19,620 bases of DNA from Vibrio tasmaniensis 1F-187 (GCF_000272405.2 NZ_AJZM02000137.1:1-19620); one strand, 5' to 3'; positions 8,125 through 16,414 are shown, counted from the stretch's first letter. Numbers and translations are program-made. Notes: generated from the sequence alone by a model not told the origin.

Positions 8125-8820
8125 ATGAACGCAATCACGAGAGTCATGGTCATTGAAGATGATATTGCGATTGCAGAGCTTCACCATCGTTATTTAGAAC
8201 AGATGGGAGGCTTTGATGTGGTCGGGATTGCGACCACACAGTCTGAAGCATTAATGCAATTGGACATCTTAAAGCCTGATTTGGTTTTATTGGATGTGTA
8301 TCTACCGGACGGATGCGGACTTGATATTTTGAACCACGTTCGTGGTAGTAATCAGGGATGTGATGTGATTTTGATTACTGCTGCCCGAGATGTCGACACC
8401 TTGCAACAGGCGATGCGTGGTGGAGTCGTCGACTACTTACTGAAACCTGTGATGTTCCCTCGTTTGGAAGCGGCACTGAAAAAGTATCAATCTCAACAGC
8501 AAGAGTTTGAAAGTGTGTCGGATTTGAATCAAGGTTTGGTTGATAAGATGCTGCAAGCCAATGCCAAAGCGGACTCTGGAAAAGTATCAACCTTACCGAA
8601 AGGCATTGATGGCGTAACGTTGGATAAGATCAGAGCCATTTTTCAGCAAGCTGATGCCGTTAATATTACCGCCGATGAAGCCGGAGAACGAATTGGTGCT
8701 AGCCGAACCACCGCCAGACGCTATTTAGAATTTTTGATTACCACTGGTGAGTTAGTCGCGGACTTAAATTACGGCACCGTAGGTCGTCCGGAGCGCTGCT
8801 ACAACAAAGCGCAAAGATAA
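8125..8820 (+). CDS. CitB/DpiA/DcuR-family response regulator
   Basis: This 231-residue response regulator has a complete receiver domain (about 1-125): acidic pair Asp12/Asp13, phosphoacceptor Asp57 in LVLLDVYLPDG, Thr85 and Lys107 in LLKPV. A linker is followed by a C-terminal winged-helix-like DNA-binding segment (about 160-228) containing GERIGASRTTARRYLEFLI, as in regulators that partner CitA/DcuS kinases. It starts with a good ribosome binding site (AAAGGAAG) and is cotranscribed with the upstream kinase. A terminator follows. Regulators of this class usually activate neighbouring carboxylate-uptake or fermentation genes, but no such gene is adjacent, so its targets are elsewhere. Confidence 0.92.
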   Translation: MNAITRVMVIEDDIAIAELHHRYLEQMGGFDVVGIATTQSEALMQLDILKPDLVLLDVYLPDGCGLDILNHVRGSNQGCDVILITAARDVDTLQQAMRGGVVDYLLKPVMFPRLEAALKKYQSQQQEFESVSDLNQGLVDKMLQANAKADSGKVSTLPKGIDGVTLDKIRAIFQQADAVNITADEAGERIGASRTTARRYLEFLITTGELVADLNYGTVGRPERCYNKAQR

Positions 8821-8843
8821 ACACGACACCATCAAAATAAATA

Positions 8844-8877
8844 TAAAGCCAGTTGAATAAGCTGGTTTTACCTTTTT
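8844..8877 (+). terminator. Terminator after the two-component operon
   Basis: AAAGCCAG and CTGGTTTT form a stem (one G-U pair) around a nine-base loop 25 bases past the regulator stop. TTTTACCTTTTT follows, typical of a Rho-independent terminator. Confidence 0.65.
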
Positions 8878-9037
8878 CTCCCTTTCCTATTGCTTACTCC
8901 ACCGACCAGATACCGTTCTTTCTTGACTACACTGTTTGAGAATGCCGATTTGCTTCTCCCTCGGGTCAAATGAACGGAACTATCGATTAGAATTTGTTCG
9001 AAATGAGTCAATATTTAATCGATTGCTTTCACAGTGG

Positions 9038-9051
9038 TTGATGTAAATCAA
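9038..9051. promoter_or_regulatory. FNR-type binding site upstream of zwf
   Basis: TTGATGTAAATCAA matches the FNR consensus TTGAT-N4-ATCAA in all ten defined positions. It lies about 190 bases before the zwf start and roughly 120 bases before a candidate -10 element. That is far upstream for a classical activator site, so either the promoter is nearer to it than I place it, or the site acts at a distance. Confidence 0.55.
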
Positions 9052-9122
9052 ATAGTCATAGACAATACTGTCCCGAATAGAGGTGATAGCTTTCACCCTC
9101 GTTTACCAAACGCATTCTCAAG

Positions 9123-9153
9123 TGTAATAGGCACTCGCTATTGATGTAATAGC
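9123..9153. promoter_or_regulatory. Repeated TGTAATAG and dyad in the zwf promoter region
   Basis: TGTAATAG occurs at 9123-9130 and 9145-9152, 22 bases apart (two helical turns). The second copy is part of a perfect dyad GCTATT-N5-AATAGC (9137-9153). TGTAAT is also a half-site of the HexR consensus known in gamma-proteobacteria, and HexR commonly controls zwf. The full HexR palindrome is not present, so this is only a candidate. Confidence 0.3.
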
Positions 9154-9230
9154 CAAGACCTATTATCTATTTTCGTATGTCGCTGATACCTTTGGCGAAT
9201 ACTAAAAACCTTGTTTTTATAGGAAAGATG

Positions 9231-10733
9231 ATGGTAATACCTGAAAACAGCAGCATCGTTATTTTTGGTGCGTCGGGAGATCTAACTTACCGCAAGTTAA
9301 TTCCTGCTTTGTACCACCTGTATGCTAGCAATCAACTTCCAGAATCCTTTGCGATTCTTGGAGTGAGCCGTACTGAGTACAGCGACGAGTCTTACCGTGA
9401 GAAGCTGAAGAAGTCTCTTCAGGAAATGGAAAAAACTGAGCCAGAGACGCTGAATGCATTTATTGAACATCTGCATTATCAAGCGATCAACACTTCAGAT
9501 GTAGACGATTACGCTCGTCTAGCACAACGTCTGGATAAGCTTGAGCAAGACTACCAATTCGAAAACCATAACACATTGTTCTACTTGGCAACCCCGCCAA
9601 GCCTTTACGGTGTGATTCCAGCAAACCTTGCTGCACATGGCCTAAACGATGAGAAGAACGGCTGGCGTCGTCTGATTATTGAGAAGCCATTTGGTTACGA
9701 TCTAGCATCAGCTCAAGCGCTGGATGAAGAGATCCATCATCACTTCCAAGAACACCAGATCTACCGTATCGACCATTACCTTGGTAAAGAAACGGTACAA
9801 AACCTTCTAGTGCTTCGTTTCTCAAACGCGATGTTTGAACCTCTGTGGAACCGTAACTTCATTGAATACGTTGAAATCACAGGTGCTGAGTTCCTTGGCG
9901 TTGAAGAACGTGGCGGATACTACGATGGTTCTGGCGCAGTTCGTGACATGTTCCAAAACCACCTGCTACAAGTGCTAGCAATGGTTGGTATGGAGCCACC
10001 TGCTCAAATCAATGCAGATTCTATTCGTGATGAAGTGGTTAAAGTACTTCAGTGTCTGAAACCATTAGAAGAAGATGATTTGCGTAAAGACTTAGTGTTA
10101 GGTCAGTACACAGCATCAGATGTTCGTGGTCAGCACTTACTAGGTTACCGTGAAGAGCATGGTGTCGCAGACGACTCTCGTACTGAAACGTACATTGGTC
10201 TTAAAGCACACATCAATAACTGGCGCTGGAATGGTGTTCCTTTCTACGTACGTACGGGTAAACGCTTACCAACACGTGTGACTGAAATTGTGATTCACTT
10301 TAAGAACACACCACACCCAGTGTTTGGTCAAGATGCACCAGAGAACAAACTGATTATCCGTATCCAACCGGATGAAGGTATTCAGATGAGCTTTGGTTTG
10401 AAAGAGCCAGGTGCAGGTTTCAAAGCAAAAGAAGTGAAAATGAACTTCTCTTACTCTGATCTGCCTGAGACTCAGATGCTAACGGCTTATGAGCGTCTTC
10501 TTCTTGATGCACTGAACGGTGATGCGACTCTGTTTGCACGTACCGATGCAGTAGAAGCATGTTGGAAGTACGTTCAACCGATCTTAGATTTCAAGCAAGA
10601 CCCTCAAGCACTCTTTGGCTATGCTTGTGGTACTTGGGGCCCACAAGAAGCCGATGAGCTTCTGCAGCGTGATGGCCGCGCATGGCGTTTCCCATGCAAA
10701 AACTTAACAGATACGGATTACTGCGAACTATGA
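9231..10733 (+). CDS. zwf: Glucose-6-phosphate 1-dehydrogenase
   Basis: This enzyme oxidises glucose-6-phosphate to 6-phosphogluconolactone with NADP, the entry step of the oxidative pentose phosphate pathway, in the cytoplasm. From the chosen start the protein has 500 residues, the usual length. The nucleotide-binding motif [11 protein letters not shown] is near residues 13-23, the active-site signature RIDHYLGKE is at about 179-187, and there is a long conserved C-terminal beta domain. I chose ATG 9231 (MVIPENSS) because AGGA lies six bases upstream and the family starts there. ATG 9228 is adjacent, and a frame opening at 9177 would add 18 residues unlike the family. The gene overlaps pgl by four bases (ATGA). 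It is the first gene of zwf-pgl-gnd and carries the operon's only obvious promoter region. Confidence 0.96.
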   Translation: MVIPENSSIVIFGASGDLTYRKLIPALYHLYASNQLPESFAILGVSRTEYSDESYREKLKKSLQEMEKTEPETLNAFIEHLHYQAINTSDVDDYARLAQRLDKLEQDYQFENHNTLFYLATPPSLYGVIPANLAAHGLNDEKNGWRRLIIEKPFGYDLASAQALDEEIHHHFQEHQIYRIDHYLGKETVQNLLVLRFSNAMFEPLWNRNFIEYVEITGAEFLGVEERGGYYDGSGAVRDMFQNHLLQVLAMVGMEPPAQINADSIRDEVVKVLQCLKPLEEDDLRKDLVLGQYTASDVRGQHLLGYREEHGVADDSRTETYIGLKAHINNWRWNGVPFYVRTGKRLPTRVTEIVIHFKNTPHPVFGQDAPENKLIIRIQPDEGIQMSFGLKEPGAGFKAKEVKMNFSYSDLPETQMLTAYERLLLDALNGDATLFARTDAVEACWKYVQPILDFKQDPQALFGYACGTWGPQEADELLQRDGRAWRFPCKNLTDTDYCEL

Positions 10734-11446
10734 TCAATCACAAGATCTTTGCAACGCCTGAATTAGTCGTTGAAAACCTAGCAAACGAAATGAAAGCTTA
10801 CAGCGAGCAGGGCAAGCCTGTTCACATTTCATTGTCGGGTGGCAGCACGCCAAAAATGCTTTTCAAGCTTTTAGCTCAAGCGCCATACGCAGAAGGCATT
10901 CAATGGAATAACCTTCATTTCTGGTGGGGCGACGAACGTTGCGTTGCACCTGATGATGCAGAAAGCAACTTCGGCGAAGCGAACGCGCTACTTTTCTCGA
11001 ACGTGAACCTTCCTGCTGAAAACATCCACCGTATCCGTGGTGAAGATGAGCCAAAAGCGGAAGCAGAGCGTTTCGCGAAAGAAATGGCAGACGTGATTCC
11101 AACAGAAAACGGCACGCCTGTATTCGATTGGATTCTGCTAGGTGTTGGCGCAGACGGCCACACAGCTTCACTATTCCCGGGTGTAACTGACTACCAAGAT
11201 GAGAACCTATCTGTATTAGCTTCTCACCCAGAGTCGGGCCAGATCCGTGTTTCTAAAACAGCGAAAGTTTTAGAAGCAGCAAAACGAATCAGCTACCTAG
11301 TACTGGGTGCAGGTAAAGTTGAGATCGTTAAAGAAATTCATACAACTCCTGCTTCAGAACTGCCTTACCCGGCAGCGAAAATCCAGTCTAAAACTGGTGA
11401 GACAGAGTGGTTCCTAGATTCAAATGCAGCAAGTGCTATCGCATAA
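10730..11446 (+). CDS. pgl: 6-phosphogluconolactonase
   Basis: This cytoplasmic enzyme hydrolyses 6-phosphogluconolactone to 6-phosphogluconate, the second oxidative pentose phosphate step. It has 238 residues from the chosen start ([12 protein letters not shown]), normal for the DevB-type family. Visible signatures are [18 protein letters not shown] (sugar-phosphate binding), FWWGDERCV and the active-site stretch [16 protein letters not shown]. The start at 10730 overlaps the zwf stop as ATGA, which argues for translational coupling. An upstream in-frame ATG at 10682 lies inside zwf and would add an unlikely 16-residue leader. gnd follows after 28 bases. Confidence 0.95.
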   Translation: MINHKIFATPELVVENLANEMKAYSEQGKPVHISLSGGSTPKMLFKLLAQAPYAEGIQWNNLHFWWGDERCVAPDDAESNFGEANALLFSNVNLPAENIHRIRGEDEPKAEAERFAKEMADVIPTENGTPVFDWILLGVGADGHTASLFPGVTDYQDENLSVLASHPESGQIRVSKTAKVLEAAKRISYLVLGAGKVEIVKEIHTTPASELPYPAAKIQSKTGETEWFLDSNAASAIA

Positions 11447-11474
11447 GTGCGAATAGCCGCAAGGAGATAAAATA

Positions 11475-12923
11475 ATGAAAGGTGATATCGGTGTAATTGG
11501 CCTAGCAGTAATGGGTCAGAACCTTATCCTAAACATGAACGATCACGGCTTCAAAGTTGTGGCTCACAACCGTACTGCTGCGAAAGTAGACGAGTTCCTA
11601 GAAGGTCCAGCTAAAGGTACTAACATTGTTGGTGCTTACTCTCTAGAAGAGCTAGTTGAGAAGCTAGAAGCACCACGTAAAGTGATGCTTATGGTTCGTG
11701 CTGGTGACGTTGTAGATACGTTCATCGACAAGCTTGTACCACTTCTAGATAAAGGCGACATCATCATTGATGGTGGTAACACCAACTTCCCAGATACTAA
11801 CCGTCGTGTTGCTGCTCTTCGCGAGAAAGGCATCCACTTCATCGGTACGGGTGTTTCTGGTGGTGAAGAAGGCGCTCGTTTCGGTCCTTCTATCATGCCA
11901 GGTGGTTCTCCTGAAGCTTGGGAAGCGGTTAAGCCTATCTTCCAAGGTATCTCTGCGAAAACTGACGCGGGTGAGCCTTGTTGTGATTGGGTTGGTAACG
12001 ACGGTGCTGGTCACTTCGTTAAGATGGTTCACAATGGCATCGAATACGGTGACATGCAGCTTATCACTGAAGCATACCAGTTCATGAAAGATGGCCTAGG
12101 TATGAACCACGACGAAATGCAGGCTGTATTTGCTGACTGGAACAAAACTGAGCTAGACAGCTACCTAGTTGAAATCACTGCAGACATCCTTGGCTACAAA
12201 GATGAAGACGGTGAAGCGCTAGTTGAGAAGATCCTAGACACTGCTGGCCAAAAAGGTACGGGCAAATGGACAGGTATTAATGCACTAGACATGGGTATCC
12301 CACTGACTCTAATCACTGAGTCTGTATTCTCTCGTTGCCTGTCTGCACTTAAAGATCAACGTGTTGAAGCTGAGAAACTGTTCGGTAAGACTGTTGCTCC
12401 AGTTGAAGGCGACAAGCAAGAGTGGGTTGATGCAATCCGTCAGGCTCTACTTGCTTCTAAGATCATCTCTTACGCTCAAGGTTTCATGCTAATGCGTGAA
12501 GCGTCGAACGAAAACGGTTGGGATCTAAACTACGGTAACGTTGCTCTTATGTGGCGTGGCGGTTGTATCATCCGTTCTGCATTCCTAGGCAACATTCGTG
12601 ATGCTTACGAAGCGAACCCAGAGATCGCATTCCTAGGTTCAGATGCATACTTCAAAGGCATCCTAGACAACTGCATGGGCGCTTGGCGTAAAGTTGCAGC
12701 TAAGTCTATGGAATCAGGCATCCCAATGCCATGTATGACTTCTGCACTAACGTTCCTAGACGGCTACACTACAGCTCGTCTTCCAGCGAACCTTCTACAA
12801 GCTCAACGTGACTACTTCGGTGCTCACACTTATGAGCGTACTGACCGTCCACGTGGTGAATTCTTCCACACAAACTGGACTGGTACAGGCGGCGACACTG
12901 CTTCTACAACTTACGACGTATAA
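11475..12923 (+). CDS. gnd: 6-phosphogluconate dehydrogenase, decarboxylating
   Basis: This enzyme converts 6-phosphogluconate to ribulose-5-phosphate and CO2 with reduction of NADP, completing the oxidative branch begun by zwf and pgl. The 482-residue protein has the N-terminal Rossmann motif GLAVMGQNLILNMNDHGF, then IIDGGNTNFPDTNRR, the substrate-binding segment GTGVSGGEEGARFGPSIMPG and the catalytic KMVHNGIEYGDMQ, followed by the all-helical dimer domain. The length is that of the short-chain homodimeric form. A strong ribosome binding site (AAGGAGAT) precedes the ATG. The third-position bias (many CTA, GGT and CGT codons) resembles that of highly expressed Vibrio genes. A strong terminator follows. 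Confidence 0.97.
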   Translation: MKGDIGVIGLAVMGQNLILNMNDHGFKVVAHNRTAAKVDEFLEGPAKGTNIVGAYSLEELVEKLEAPRKVMLMVRAGDVVDTFIDKLVPLLDKGDIIIDGGNTNFPDTNRRVAALREKGIHFIGTGVSGGEEGARFGPSIMPGGSPEAWEAVKPIFQGISAKTDAGEPCCDWVGNDGAGHFVKMVHNGIEYGDMQLITEAYQFMKDGLGMNHDEMQAVFADWNKTELDSYLVEITADILGYKDEDGEALVEKILDTAGQKGTGKWTGINALDMGIPLTLITESVFSRCLSALKDQRVEAEKLFGKTVAPVEGDKQEWVDAIRQALLASKIISYAQGFMLMREASNENGWDLNYGNVALMWRGGCIIRSAFLGNIRDAYEANPEIAFLGSDAYFKGILDNCMGAWRKVAAKSMESGIPMPCMTSALTFLDGYTTARLPANLLQAQRDYFGAHTYERTDRPRGEFFHTNWTGTGGDTASTTYDV

Positions 12924-12979
12924 TCATTAGTTAGAATCAGTAAAGAACACGTTTGTTCTTTCAGCTGAAACTAGAAAAC

Positions 12980-13008
12980 AAAAGGATGCCAATTGGCATC
13001 CTTTTTTG
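12980..13008. terminator. Bidirectional terminator between gnd and the HD-GYP gene
   Basis: A perfect 11-base stem (AAAAGGATGCC with GGCATCCTTTT) and an AATT loop are followed by a T-run on the plus strand. The minus strand also reads into TTTTGTTTTC. It can end both gnd and the convergent HD-GYP gene. Confidence 0.85.
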
Positions 13009-13056
13009 TTGGTTCACGTTCTCTTACTTAGGCCTGAATAACAAAGAAGCCATAGT

Positions 13057-14205
13057 TTAAGCTGTCATTAAATGCGGCTGAGCATCGTCATTGTATTGCT
13101 CCCGAATGGCCATAAAGCCGTCTAGGTTTTGTTTAAGAGCCACAACACACTCAGGGTCGAACATCGAACCCGAGTGAGCTTCTATGTATTCCATCACTTC
13201 ATCGAGTGACCACGCGTGCTTATAAGCTCTTTTGCTCATCAGCGCATCGAATACATCGGCTAATGTCACTATTCGAGCCTCTAGTGGTATCGCTGTGTTA
13301 CTCAAAGCATCAGGCAACCCAGAGCCATCAAACCGTTCATGATGGTGGCGCACAATATTCTTAATGAATTGAATCTCTTCACTGCACATCGAGCTGTGGT
13401 GGGATAGGGCAACCACGTCATCAATCATCTCTTCGCCATACAAGGTGTGATTGTTCATGATGTTTCTTTCTTCGTCATTGAAACGCGCGCTACTGAATAA
13501 CACCTTATCTGGAATTCGATATTTACCTATGTCGTGGAAGGGCGCATACAACCGAATTCGATGAATGAATTGGTGGGTAATTTCCCTTTTGGTGTGCGAC
13601 AGCGTGCGAGCAATTTGTTCACTGTATTTACCCATGCGAATTAGGTGTTCTTTGGTTTCTGGATCTCGAGCATGACCCATGTTTAAAGCGATCGCTAAAG
13701 AAGATTGAAAGTGACGCTGGCGCTCAAACCACTGAACGAAAAGGCTAGAGATGACTTGAGTGAGATAGGCGATATCACACTGAATAGTTTGGTTAGCAAA
13801 AAATCCTGTTGATGAAGCATTGATAAACACAAATCCAAGATTACTTTCTTGATGATGAATTGGTGTTGTATAACTGCTTTGATGACCGATATCGAGCAGG
13901 TGAGATATTTGTTTGGTTGGGCTAATGGTGGTGAGGTCGTGGATGATTCGAGTATCTAAAGACTCAGCCATTCTAGATAACGCTGATTCTGGCTTAAGTT
14001 CTTGTTCGATGTAGCGATGCTCGGCTTCTTGGCACAGAGTATCCGAAACAAAATAGTTCGATGCTCTATTTTCATTGCATAGCACGACCGAAAGCCTAGA
14101 CAGAATGGGGTAATGTTCGCGAGCTAGCCGAAAGAGATCATCAACGATGGCGATAATGTCTTTATCTTGGGCGGCTACTCTGCTGATTTGGGAGTAGTCA
14201 AACAT
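13057..14205 (-). CDS. GAF and HD-GYP domain protein, probable c-di-GMP phosphodiesterase
   Basis: From ATG 14205 the protein has 382 residues; a TTG at 14217 would add four. The N-terminal part (about 20-165) looks like a GAF domain, suggesting ligand sensing. The C-terminal part (about 180-360) is an HD-GYP domain, which cleaves cyclic di-GMP. Visible metal and catalytic residues include the first His (ETKEHLIRMGKYSEQIA), the HD pair in APFHDIGKYRIPDKVLF, His in NNHTLYGEEM, LSHHSS, HHHERFDGSGLPDAL and Asp in LADVFDALMSKR. The name-giving GYP is GLP here, while the rest of the set is intact, so activity is likely. No membrane helix is seen, so it is probably cytoplasmic. It is monocistronic and convergent with gnd. 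Confidence 0.88.
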   Translation of the reverse strand: MFDYSQISRVAAQDKDIIAIVDDLFRLAREHYPILSRLSVVLCNENRASNYFVSDTLCQEAEHRYIEQELKPESALSRMAESLDTRIIHDLTTISPTKQISHLLDIGHQSSYTTPIHHQESNLGFVFINASSTGFFANQTIQCDIAYLTQVISSLFVQWFERQRHFQSSLAIALNMGHARDPETKEHLIRMGKYSEQIARTLSHTKREITHQFIHRIRLYAPFHDIGKYRIPDKVLFSSARFNDEERNIMNNHTLYGEEMIDDVVALSHHSSMCSEEIQFIKNIVRHHHERFDGSGLPDALSNTAIPLEARIVTLADVFDALMSKRAYKHAWSLDEVMEYIEAHSGSMFDPECVVALKQNLDGFMAIREQYNDDAQPHLMTA

Positions 14206-14640
14206 GGTCAAAGCCAACCTTTATTTATAGTTATATCATTGTTTAATATCATTATTAGTAGGTTTCTATACCACTTCTAACATAGCACCTCGCTGTTAAT
14301 TAGCAACACTGCGTTCTAATAAGTTTAAATTCCATTGGTAAAGTAGGGATATTTCATTCTTCTATCATGGTTTTTGTTAACTTGAGCTAGTTTGGTGGAT
14401 CTTTAAGACAGACCCTTTTTAGTAGGGGCGGCTGTATTACACGCAACATCAGGATGGTAAGTGACCATATTAAAATTAAATTGAAAGATAAATAGGATAA
14501 CGAGCATGCTTTATGCCATCATAAAGGCATAGATAAGGGCAATGGATGATATGCCCAAATGATTGAGCTAGAAGCGGTCAGTGATGACGGTGTTCTAGAG
14601 TAAATTCAAGGCCTTTAGTTGCCTTGGAAAAGGTAATATT
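14206..14640. other. Divergent promoter region between the HD-GYP and VF530-type genes
   Basis: About 430 AT-rich bases with no supported gene, which must contain the two divergent promoters. A small hairpin sits just before the ribosome binding site of the plus-strand gene. No RNA gene or recognised operator was seen. Confidence 0.45.
14607..14626 (+). promoter_or_regulatory. Hairpin adjoining the ribosome binding site of the VF530-type gene
   Basis: CAAGGC and GCCTTG pair around an eight-base loop and end two bases before the AAAAGG ribosome binding site (14629-14634). Such a placement could tune translation, but the stem does not cover the site itself. Confidence 0.3.
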
Positions 14641-15054
14641 ATGACTGAAGAAGAAAGAATTGAACTGCAACAAAATAACCCACTGCACGGCTTAAAGCTT
14701 GAAACCATGATCACTGAATTAGTGGATCATTATGGTTGGGAAATTTTAGATGCGGCAATGCGTATGAACTGCTTTAACACTAAGCCTACAGTGGCAAGCG
14801 CAGTTAAATACCTGAAGAAAACCGAATGGGCTCGTGAAAAGGTTGAAAACTTCTACCTTTACCGTTTCAAGCGCATGCCTAAAGCATCTGACATCGAATA
14901 CCAGATGCCGCCGCGTTCACGTACATTCCGCCATGGGCTAGAGCCTCGTGAGCCAATGGAATTAACGGTTGAATCGATTCTAGCATCACAAGCTAAAGCG
15001 GCGTCTGCATTTAAAGAGCGTCGTGGCGGCAACGGTCGTAACTTTCGCCGTTAA
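14641..15054 (+). CDS. VF530-family DNA-binding protein (DUF2132)
   Basis: This protein has 137 residues. The first 75 (NNPLHGLKLETMITELVDHYGWEILDAAM, CFNTKPTVASAVKYLKKT, WAREKVENFYLYRF) match the VF530/DUF2132 fold, a small helical domain first solved from Vibrio fischeri and reported to bind DNA. The remaining 60 residues are a low-complexity basic extension ending GGNGRNFRR, so the C terminus is probably flexible and nucleic-acid binding. The usual family member is about 70-80 residues, so this one is long. The ribosome binding site is AAAAGG, seven bases before the ATG. The gene is monocistronic. Its precise cellular role is not established. Confidence 0.85.
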   Translation: MTEEERIELQQNNPLHGLKLETMITELVDHYGWEILDAAMRMNCFNTKPTVASAVKYLKKTEWAREKVENFYLYRFKRMPKASDIEYQMPPRSRTFRHGLEPREPMELTVESILASQAKAASAFKERRGGNGRNFRR

Positions 15055-15061
15055 TAGAAAT

Positions 15062-15150
15062 GCGTCGTTAGCAAAGCGTCGTTAATCGAAAGGTATCGTT
15101 AAGTAAGGCTTTCGCTAATAAAAAAGCGTCGCTAGATAAGCCGTCGAAAT
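15062..15150 (+). repeat. Degenerate short tandem repeat, unit near GCGTCGTTA
   Basis: The motif recurs at about 15062, 15076, 15093 (GTATCGTTAA), 15109 (CTTTCGCTAA), 15126 (GCGTCGCTAG) and, weakly, 15140, with 14-17 base spacing. It starts directly after the stop codon of the VF530-type gene and lies before the terminator. It looks like a decayed tandem array, not a CRISPR. Confidence 0.4.
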
Positions 15151-15184
15151 AGCCTAATCAGCTAAAGCGATAAGCATAAAATAC

Positions 15185-15210
15185 AAAAGGAGCCTAAGTG
15201 CTCCTTTTTT
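15185..15210. terminator. Bidirectional terminator between the VF530-type gene and the small membrane protein gene
   Basis: AAAAGGAGC and GCTCCTTTT form a perfect nine-base stem around a six-base loop, with a T-run on the plus strand and TTTTGTATTTT on the minus strand. It lies between two convergent genes. Confidence 0.8.
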
Positions 15211-15236
15211 AATGCGTGTCGCTTTAGTCGTTCGCC

Positions 15237-15428
15237 TTAAGCTTCGCGGTTCTTTCTTTGATTCTTCCAAAGGTCAACGACATAAATAATGGCGCTGATC
15301 AGTAAGAATAGCGCTGACACAGAAAATAGAGCGGGCATTTTTAAGATCCACGCGAATGTGGCAGCAAGAAAAGCGACAAAGCAAATGAGTCGACTTGATG
15401 ACATGACATGACCGAGTTTAATGTTCAT
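15237..15428 (-). CDS. Small two-helix membrane protein, 63 residues
   Basis: I do not recognise this family. The frame has a near-perfect ribosome binding site (AGGAGG seven bases before the ATG) and converges on a shared terminator, so it is likely a real gene. Two hydrophobic segments, about residues 13-30 (LICFVAFLAATFAWIL) and 34-52 (LFSVSALFLLISAIIYVV), are followed by a highly basic tail, LWKNQRKNREA. By the positive-inside rule the C terminus is cytoplasmic. It is probably an inner-membrane protein. Its partners and role are unknown. Confidence 0.75.
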   Translation of the reverse strand: MNIKLGHVMSSSRLICFVAFLAATFAWILKMPALFSVSALFLLISAIIYVVDLWKNQRKNREA

Positions 15429-15558
15429 AACGCCTCCTAATGAAGTCTCACTTTCGACAGGAGAATTATCCCACCTTTGGCAAAATAAAGGCTAAAAAAC
15501 AGTCTAAATTGTTATCAAATTTGCTAATTGAAGGACTCGCCTCACACATTTTGTCTTG

Positions 15559-15583
15559 GCTATTTTATAAGCAATAAAATAGC
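15559..15583. promoter_or_regulatory. Perfect AT-rich inverted repeat upstream of the small membrane protein gene
   Basis: GCTATTTTA and TAAAATAGC pair exactly over nine bases around a seven-base spacer. There is no T-run right after it on either strand, so an operator or other recognition site is as likely as a terminator of the TauE/SafE gene, whose stop is about 70 bases away. Confidence 0.35.
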
Positions 15584-15655
15584 GAAATCGGTATGAGAAG
15601 GGTGGAGTCTTTTTTGCTTTATCTTTCCAGTTGCAAGCCTTATTAAACCGAACGT

Positions 15656-16414
15656 CTAATTAGCATAGAAGAAGTAAGCGGTAATCAAAAAGCTCGCGAT
15701 GATCACTGTGGTGCGAACATATTGTTGTGGGATACGGCGAGAAACTTTTGCTGAATAGTAACCACCAACCAATGTACCAAATAATACTGCCATGCCAGAC
15801 GGCCAATCAATCGAACCATTCACAACAAAGAACACGATTGCCGCGAGTGATGCACACGCAGACACGAGCAGTTTGATGCCATTCATCACGTTGATATTGG
15901 TATACCCTGCCAGTGCCAAGTAGCTCAATGTCACAATGCCTAAGCCTGCATTAAAATAACCACCATAAACACACACGATCAAAAGCAATACAGCTGAAAA
16001 GAACGCGCCTGCGCTGGTGGCGTGCTTATGTTTAGCGGTTACTTTTTTGAGCCATTTGTTGAGAGTGCCACCAAAGGTAAAAAGCAGAGCGGCGAACAGC
16101 AATAACCAAGGTACGGATTGAGTAAATAGCGCTTCTGGTGTGTGTAGTAGTAAAAATGCACCAATGCTGCCGCCAATTATACATAGTCCAACAATGAGCT
16201 TGAGTTGTTTGGTACCAGATTGAATTTCGTGGCGTAGAGCGTAGGCTCCGCTAATGTATCCAGCACACGAAGCAAAGGTATTGGTCGCGTTGGCTGCTAT
16301 TGGTGGAACGCCTGCAAACAATAGAGCGGGGAAGGTGATGAAGCTGCCTCCTCCTGCAATGGAATTAAACACGCCACCGATCACGCCTGACAAGAATAGA
16401 ATCAACCAATCCAT
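15656..16414 (-). CDS. TauE/SafE-family membrane permease
   Basis: This protein has 252 residues from ATG 16414; a TTG at 16429 would add five, and neither start has a clear ribosome binding site. Seven to eight hydrophobic helices cover the whole chain. The N terminus has the family hallmark GVIGGVFNSIAGGGSFITFPAL and the first repeat text PPIAANATNTFAS; the second repeat has GGYFNAGLGIVTLSYLAL and NVMNGIKLLVSA. Family members move sulfite, sulfoacetate, taurine-derived or other organic anions across the inner membrane, and the substrate cannot be predicted here. It lies downstream of tctA in the same direction but beyond a terminator, so it probably has its own promoter. Confidence 0.88.
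   Translation of the reverse strand: MDWLILFLSGVIGGVFNSIAGGGSFITFPALLFAGVPPIAANATNTFASCAGYISGAYALRHEIQSGTKQLKLIVGLCIIGGSIGAFLLLHTPEALFTQSVPWLLLFAALLFTFGGTLNKWLKKVTAKHKHATSAGAFFSAVLLLIVCVYGGYFNAGLGIVTLSYLALAGYTNINVMNGIKLLVSACASLAAIVFFVVNGSIDWPSGMAVLFGTLVGGYYSAKVSRRIPQQYVRTTVIIASFLITAYFFYAN

Larger units (their letters stand above)
8878..9230. other. zwf upstream region
   Basis: About 350 bases of leader and promoter DNA before zwf. It holds an FNR-type box (9038-9051), two TGTAATAG direct repeats with an embedded dyad (9123-9153) and a possible -10 element TATTAT at 9161-9166. No additional gene is seen. A 17-codon in-frame N-terminal extension of zwf starting at 9177 is not favoured. Confidence 0.5.

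Noticed and set aside
9177..9230. 17-codon N-terminal extension of zwf
   Set aside because: The extra residues are unlike the family, and the ribosome binding site fits ATG 9231.
10863..11171. Two minus-strand frames inside pgl
   Set aside because: Antisense shadows of a codon-biased gene, with no independent signals.
15062..15150. CRISPR array
   Set aside because: Repeat units are about ten bases and diverged, and the gaps are 4-7 bases, far too short for spacers.
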